In this document: in pieces, positions 5,016 through 8,036 of the stretch | How positions within the stretch are numbered: position 1 is the stretch's first letter | Layout: the number at the start of each line of letters is the position of its first letter | Assembly (NCBI GenBank): GCA_030150795.1 | Contig: JASLFF010000712.1 | Coordinates: 1-8,036 of the forward strand | Reading direction: 5' to 3' | Origin: Terriglobales bacterium | Lineage (GTDB): Bacteria > Acidobacteriota > Terriglobia > Terriglobales > Gp1-AA117 | DNA: 8,036 nt | Program-made: the position numbers and the translations under genes | The notes under the pieces: generated by a model | Database searches by the model: none | What the model saw: the letters and a program-made list of their open reading frames with translations, nothing else | Told to the model about the DNA's origin: nothing

Positions 5016-5582
5016 CTACGCTGCCCAGGGAATTGCCTTCTTTGCCCAAACGCTGTTGGGATATTTCTGCTGAAGTATTTTCGGTACTTCGCCCAGCACC
5101 GTGTGATCGTTTGTGCCTTTGTAGTGGCTTACGGCCTTCCAGTAAACCGCTTCCGGTGCTGCCTCACTGTTTGGATATTTCTGAAGAATCTCGTCGTAGA
5201 GCTTTTCCGCGTCTGCCCATTTCTTCTGCATAAAGCTGACGCGCGCAAGCCCCAGCAGCAACTGTGCGGCAAATTCGTCTTTTGGCAGATAGCCTTCAAT
5301 GCGGTGCCGCTCTTTGCCGTTTTCGTCCAGCACCAGCGCGGTTGGCGTCCAGACTGAATCAAAGCGGTGGAACCCTGCGGGGTTTTCCTTGATGTGAACT
5401 GCAATGGGCACGAACTTCTGATCGATGAAGGATGAGAGTTGTGAGTCAGCGTACGATTCGGCTTCCAGCCGAGCGCATGCCCCTCACGCCGGAGCAGCGC
5501 TAAAGTCAACCAGCACGGGCTTGTGTTGTGTTTTGGCCTGGCTGAGCCCAGCGTCTATATCTTTATTCCACGAAACGGCCAT
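5016..5582 (-). CDS. Thioredoxin-fold/TPR protein, probable selenoprotein with a UxxC redox motif
   Basis: The gene is 188 codons long if the in-frame TGA at 5484-5486 (codon 33) is read as selenocysteine. The start ATG 5582 has a strong AGGAGG (5588-5593). Residues 1-32 form the first thioredoxin strand and helix, ending KPVLVDFSAAPA, exactly what precedes the CxxC of thioredoxins. Codons 33-36 read U-G-A-C, so the stop sits precisely at the first redox cysteine. The fold continues without frameshift: HIKENPAGFHRF, then the cis-proline motif WTPT (Pro80), then LVLDENGKERHRIEG. Residues ~105-188 form one or two TPR-like helices with a repeated ILQKYPNS/LQQKYPNS segment. A SECIS-like hairpin follows the TGA. 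Its likely role is a cytosolic thiol-disulfide oxidoreductase; no signal peptide is seen. It follows the dehydrogenase gene by 67 bases and ends at a strong terminator. A nonsense mutation is the alternative, but placement and hairpin argue against it. Confidence 0.85.
5458..5472 (-). promoter_or_regulatory. Bacterial SECIS-like hairpin
   Basis: In the transcript UCGGCU-GGA-AGCCGA forms a perfect 6-bp stem with a GGA loop. A weaker lower helix (UGCG with CGUA, including one G-U pair) extends it below a small internal loop. The GG of the loop begins 17 bases after the UGA. In E. coli fdhF the corresponding apical GGU begins about 18 bases after its UGA. Bacterial SECIS elements sit inside the coding region at this distance, and SelB recognises the G-containing apical loop. 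I infer that this element recodes the UGA at 5484-5486. Confidence 0.72.
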
Positions 5583-5649
5583 TATTACCTCCTGAAGAGA
5601 TGTTGTTGCAGCAATCTTTGATTAGATGCCCAGCCATGTCTTCAGGTCG

Positions 5650-6468
5650 CTACTTTGCTTTTTCCTGCAGGCTTCTGGAGATTGCTGTTACAAGCTTCCG
5701 AGGACTAAACCGCACAGACATTGCAAGAGTCTTGTTAATCACGCCGGGGATGACCAATCCTTTTCCCGCCATCATCCCTTTGTAGCCGATGAGCGCAACG
5801 TCTCTGGACTTCATGGCTCCCATTTTGAACAGACGCGATTCTTCCATGTTGGCGCGCTCAGCAAAGTTAGTGGCGGTTGCTCCGGGGCAAAAACATGTGA
5901 TGCTCACACCGCTCCCCTTCAACTCGTTGGCAATCGCCTCAGAAAACATAATCACGTAGGCTTTTGTCGCGTAATAGACGGCCATCAGTGGTCCCGGCTG
6001 AAATCCGGCGGTCGAAGCCACATTCATGATTCTTCCACGCTTGCGTTGGATCATAGCCGGTAGCGCGAGTCTGGTGAGCGCAGTCAATGCTGCAATGTTT
6101 ACTTCCACCATATCCAGGGAAGTGCTGGGATCGCTCTCTGCAAACACTCCATAGGATCCAAAACCTGCATTGTTGATCAAAATGTCCACCGGCAAACCAC
6201 GCCGTTCGATCTCTGCAAAGATCTGCTGCGGCGCTTCCGGTTGCGCCAAGTCTGCTGGAATTACATGGACATGGTTTCCATGTGCCGTCTGCAGTTCATT
6301 GGCAAGTTTTTCCAATGCAGCCTGATTGCGCGCCGTGATGATCAGGTCAAAGTCAGGCGCCATCAAATGAGCCAAATCGAGTCCAATACCGCTTGATGCT
6401 CCAGTGATCAATGCGGTTTCTCTTTGCCACTTGCGATCCAGTGCACCTACGTATGCGGGAAGTACCAT
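5650..6468 (-). CDS. Short-chain dehydrogenase/reductase (classical SDR)
   Basis: This is a 272-residue NAD(P)-dependent oxidoreductase with a Rossmann fold. The cofactor motif TGASSGIG is at residues 22-29, the structural NNAG at 99-102, and the catalytic tetrad Asn124, Ser152, Tyr165 and Lys169 (YxxxK) is complete. Arg47 at the end of the second strand (TARN) suggests a preference for NADP. The substrate is unknown. The region around PGATATNF (after the YxxxK helix) is typical of the acyl-CoA/short-chain-alcohol type of SDR. I chose ATG 6468 because GGAGG at 6474-6478 lies 5 bases upstream. ATG 6486 would add six residues but has no ribosome site. It precedes the selenoprotein gene by 67 bases with no terminator in between, so the two probably form an operon, and a shared redox role is possible. 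Confidence 0.92.
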   Translation of the reverse strand: MVLPAYVGALDRKWQRETALITGASSGIGLDLAHLMAPDFDLIITARNQAALEKLANELQTAHGNHVHVIPADLAQPEAPQQIFAEIERRGLPVDILINNAGFGSYGVFAESDPSTSLDMVEVNIAALTALTRLALPAMIQRKRGRIMNVASTAGFQPGPLMAVYYATKAYVIMFSEAIANELKGSGVSITCFCPGATATNFAERANMEESRLFKMGAMKSRDVALIGYKGMMAGKGLVIPGVINKTLAMSVRFSPRKLVTAISRSLQEKAK

Positions 6469-6917
6469 AGCTTCCTCCGCAGCCATGATACGTGATGCTT
6501 GAGGAGAGCTATTTCAGGCAAAGAAAAAAGCAGTGCACAATATTTTGTGCAGATAAAAGCCTATAAAAAATAATATTCGTTTCATATTGGAACTCTTTAC
6601 AAAATAAAATTAAAAAACTTTGAGAATTGCTGAATCTGCTGTGATAGCGTCTTGCGCACGGTAAGGCCTCGTCCTCCAGCGCACTTCCGGCTACTCCTGG
6701 AGGGCAAATCTCAGTTGACGTCAGCCCGTGGAAGTCCCCTCACGCGTTTCATCCTCATCGCGACGGTGACTCCACAGCCAAAACCATTATCCGCATTCGC
6801 AATTCGGGAATCGAATGCTTCAACTGTGACCTGCGAGAAAAAGATTTTCAGTCGCCTTGCCAGACTGCGTCTTGAATCACAGCCGGACAGCCGATTCCCT
6901 AAATAGGAGAAACAAGC
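6469..6917. other. Divergent intergenic region between SDR and multicopper oxidase
   Basis: About 449 bases with no convincing gene; the frame 6652-6906 has a TTG start without a ribosome site. Positions 6520-6640 are strongly AT-rich compared with both flanks and should contain the promoters of the divergent genes, although no clear -35/-10 pair stands out. A second inverted repeat CCTCCAG/CTGGAGG (6673-6679 and 6697-6703, 17-base loop) lies in the leader of the oxidase gene and may be a hairpin in its 5' UTR. Confidence 0.5.
6534..6551. promoter_or_regulatory. Perfect 7-bp palindrome upstream of the SDR (operator or attenuator)
   Basis: TGCACAA-TATT-TTGTGCA is a perfect inverted repeat 66 bases upstream of the SDR start, next to the AT-rich block. 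Its form suits a dimeric helix-turn-helix repressor site. On the minus strand it is followed, after 4 bases, by TTTTTTCTTT, so it could also work as a leader terminator for the SDR-selenoprotein transcript. The sequence alone does not decide between these. Confidence 0.45.
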
Positions 6918-8036
6918 ATGTCCCGAAAAGATCGAGATGACAGTATTTGGTTGTCAGAGCATTCAGATAAAAGACGAATCCGGGACGCGGAAAATGCACG
7001 ACAAAACCGCGCGGAAATCACGAAGGCACTGTCCCACGGCCAGATTAGACGACGTGATCTGGTCAAATGGGGCCTGTTCACAAGCGCCGGCATTATGTTG
7101 CCGATCAGGGGTTTAAATCCATTTGTCAGATATGCGGTGGCCCAGAATGCGCCGCCACTGTCGAGGAGCGCGATTCTTGCGCAGGACTCTGACAATCAGG
7201 GAATCCCTACGGGACTGCCCGCAAGTCCAACGTTTGGTGTCCAGCCATTTACCCAGCCAATGCCGCGTTTCGACGTCCTGGCGCGCAATGCAGTGTCAAC
7301 CTTAAATCCTGCGCCGCAGGCACAATCGAACCAGACGCAGCAAGTGCTTGATCCCGGTTTCGGGTTTCCCGCTGGAACCACGGGGCCAATTGAGGGCCGT
7401 CCCCCGGGAGCGAACTGGGCGCACCAGCGGTTTGCACAGTTTCCTCCTCAGGTAGCCATTGAGGTCACCACCAAGCCGGTGACCACTAATACTACATACA
7501 ATCCGGGTGTGACCTCAGACTTGAATTCGGGAATCAATCCGGCCTCACCGATCCCGGCAAAATTCCATCCCAGCTTTCCAACTCAGAATGCAAACCGGGT
7601 ATGGACGTTCCAGGGCACGTTTCCCCCCAAGCTGACTCAGGTCCGCTATGGCGAACCGGTACTGTTCCGCCATCACAATGGCTTGACGACTGACATCAAG
7701 AATAACGGCGGCTTTGGACGATACACGCTCACCACGCATGAACACAATGCTCACCACGGCGCGGAGAACGATGGGTTCACCGGAGCGTATTTCTGGCCTA
7801 ATCAGTTCTATGACTATCACTGGCCCTGGGTGCTCGCAGGGTTTACCACCATTAATACTGGAGCTACCGATCCACGGGCCGGCGCTCCAAGCGATAGTGG
7901 CGGCATCAATAAGGTCCCAGGCGACTGGCACGAGACCATGAGCACGCACTGGTTCCACGATCACATGTTCACCTTCACTGACCAGAACGTGTACAAGTGC
8001 AACGCCGGCATGAACAACATTTACAGCTCGCTGGAT
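6918..8036 (+). CDS. CotA-like multicopper oxidase, Tat-exported, N-terminal part (runs off window)
   Basis: The frame is open for 373 codons to the window end. ATG 6918 has AGGAGA 7 bases upstream (6905-6910). A 44-residue charged N-terminus precedes a twin-arginine motif, RRDLVKW (residues 45-51), then a hydrophobic stretch (52-63) and a possible AVA cleavage site at 75. Folded export through Tat suits a copper enzyme. Residues ~76-210 form a Pro/Asn/Thr/Gln-rich, low-complexity linker. The first cupredoxin domain follows: RHHN (251-254), then THEHNAHH around His274/His276 with a downstream DGF, matching the first copper-binding motif of CotA/bilirubin-oxidase types. HWFHDHM (His347, His349) then matches the second motif (WYHDH in CotA), and NVYKCNAG continues it. 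The type 1 copper site would lie beyond the window. The substrate (metal ion, phenol or other) cannot be told. The long linker and pre-Tat extension are unusual. Confidence 0.88.
   Translation, partial: MSRKDRDDSIWLSEHSDKRRIRDAENARQNRAEITKALSHGQIRRRDLVKWGLFTSAGIMLPIRGLNPFVRYAVAQNAPPLSRSAILAQDSDNQGIPTGLPASPTFGVQPFTQPMPRFDVLARNAVSTLNPAPQAQSNQTQQVLDPGFGFPAGTTGPIEGRPPGANWAHQRFAQFPPQVAIEVTTKPVTTNTTYNPGVTSDLNSGINPASPIPAKFHPSFPTQNANRVWTFQGTFPPKLTQVRYGEPVLFRHHNGLTTDIKNNGGFGRYTLTTHEHNAHHGAENDGFTGAYFWPNQFYDYHWPWVLAGFTTINTGATDPRAGAPSDSGGINKVPGDWHETMSTHWFHDHMFTFTDQNVYKCNAGMNNIYSSLD

Noticed and set aside
5484..5486. Simple nonsense mutation making the thioredoxin-like gene a pseudogene
   Set aside because: The TGA falls exactly on the first CxxC position, the frame is otherwise intact on both sides, and a SECIS-like hairpin follows; random inactivation would rarely do this. 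It remains formally possible.
5129..5509. 126-codon minus-strand open frame inside the selenoprotein gene
   Set aside because: It is an alternative frame; the thioredoxin motifs and the UGAC site lie in the frame starting at 5582.
6652..6906. 84-codon plus-strand frame upstream of the multicopper oxidase
   Set aside because: TTG start without a ribosome site, no recognisable motif, and it lies in a leader/promoter region.

Overview
The window looks like a piece of a moderately GC-rich, Gram-negative-type bacterial chromosome. The combination seen (guaA, DinB-like protein, Tat-exported CotA-like oxidase, a probable selenoprotein, and a short intergenic repeat of the GATAACRCG type) fits an Acidobacteriota (Terriglobia-like) genome best. 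That assignment is inference from general look, not from a marker gene.

Layout. Plus strand, 31-3161: a multi-pass membrane protein of unknown function, GMP synthase (guaA) and a DinB-fold protein, closely spaced. Minus strand, 3217-4631: five tandem paralogous genes for small secreted Cys-rich peptides. They share a near-identical signal peptide and a fixed six-cysteine frame, C-x(2-4)-C-x5-C-x(3-6)-C-x-C-x(9-11)-C, whose order resembles knottin/cyclotide peptides. Then come a spacer with a dispersed repeat and an intrinsic terminator (4632-4992). Minus strand, 5016-5582: a thioredoxin-fold plus TPR protein whose first redox cysteine codon is an in-frame TGA, followed at the right distance by a SECIS-like hairpin, so probably a UxxC selenoprotein. 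Minus strand, 5650-6468: a short-chain dehydrogenase, probably co-transcribed with it. Plus strand from 6918 to the window end: the N-terminal part of a Tat-exported CotA-like multicopper oxidase, divergent from the dehydrogenase across an AT-rich 449-base gap.

The most notable points are the peptide array and the selenoprotein, which are structurally linked. The last 16 codons of the selenoprotein gene plus its terminator hairpin recur, at identical spacing, at 3112-3208 just downstream of the peptide array. The array therefore sits between two direct copies of the selenoprotein 3' end, and its transcripts probably stop at the remnant terminator, which itself lies antisense inside the 3' end of the dinB-like gene. 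One peptide gene (3741-3974) carries two compensating indels that scramble only its signal peptide.

The sequence gives little evidence that the blocks work together as one pathway. The peptides, the thioredoxin-like selenoprotein and the copper oxidase would all act in or near the envelope or on thiol/redox chemistry, but a functional link is speculation. No tRNA, rRNA, CRISPR array or transposase was seen.
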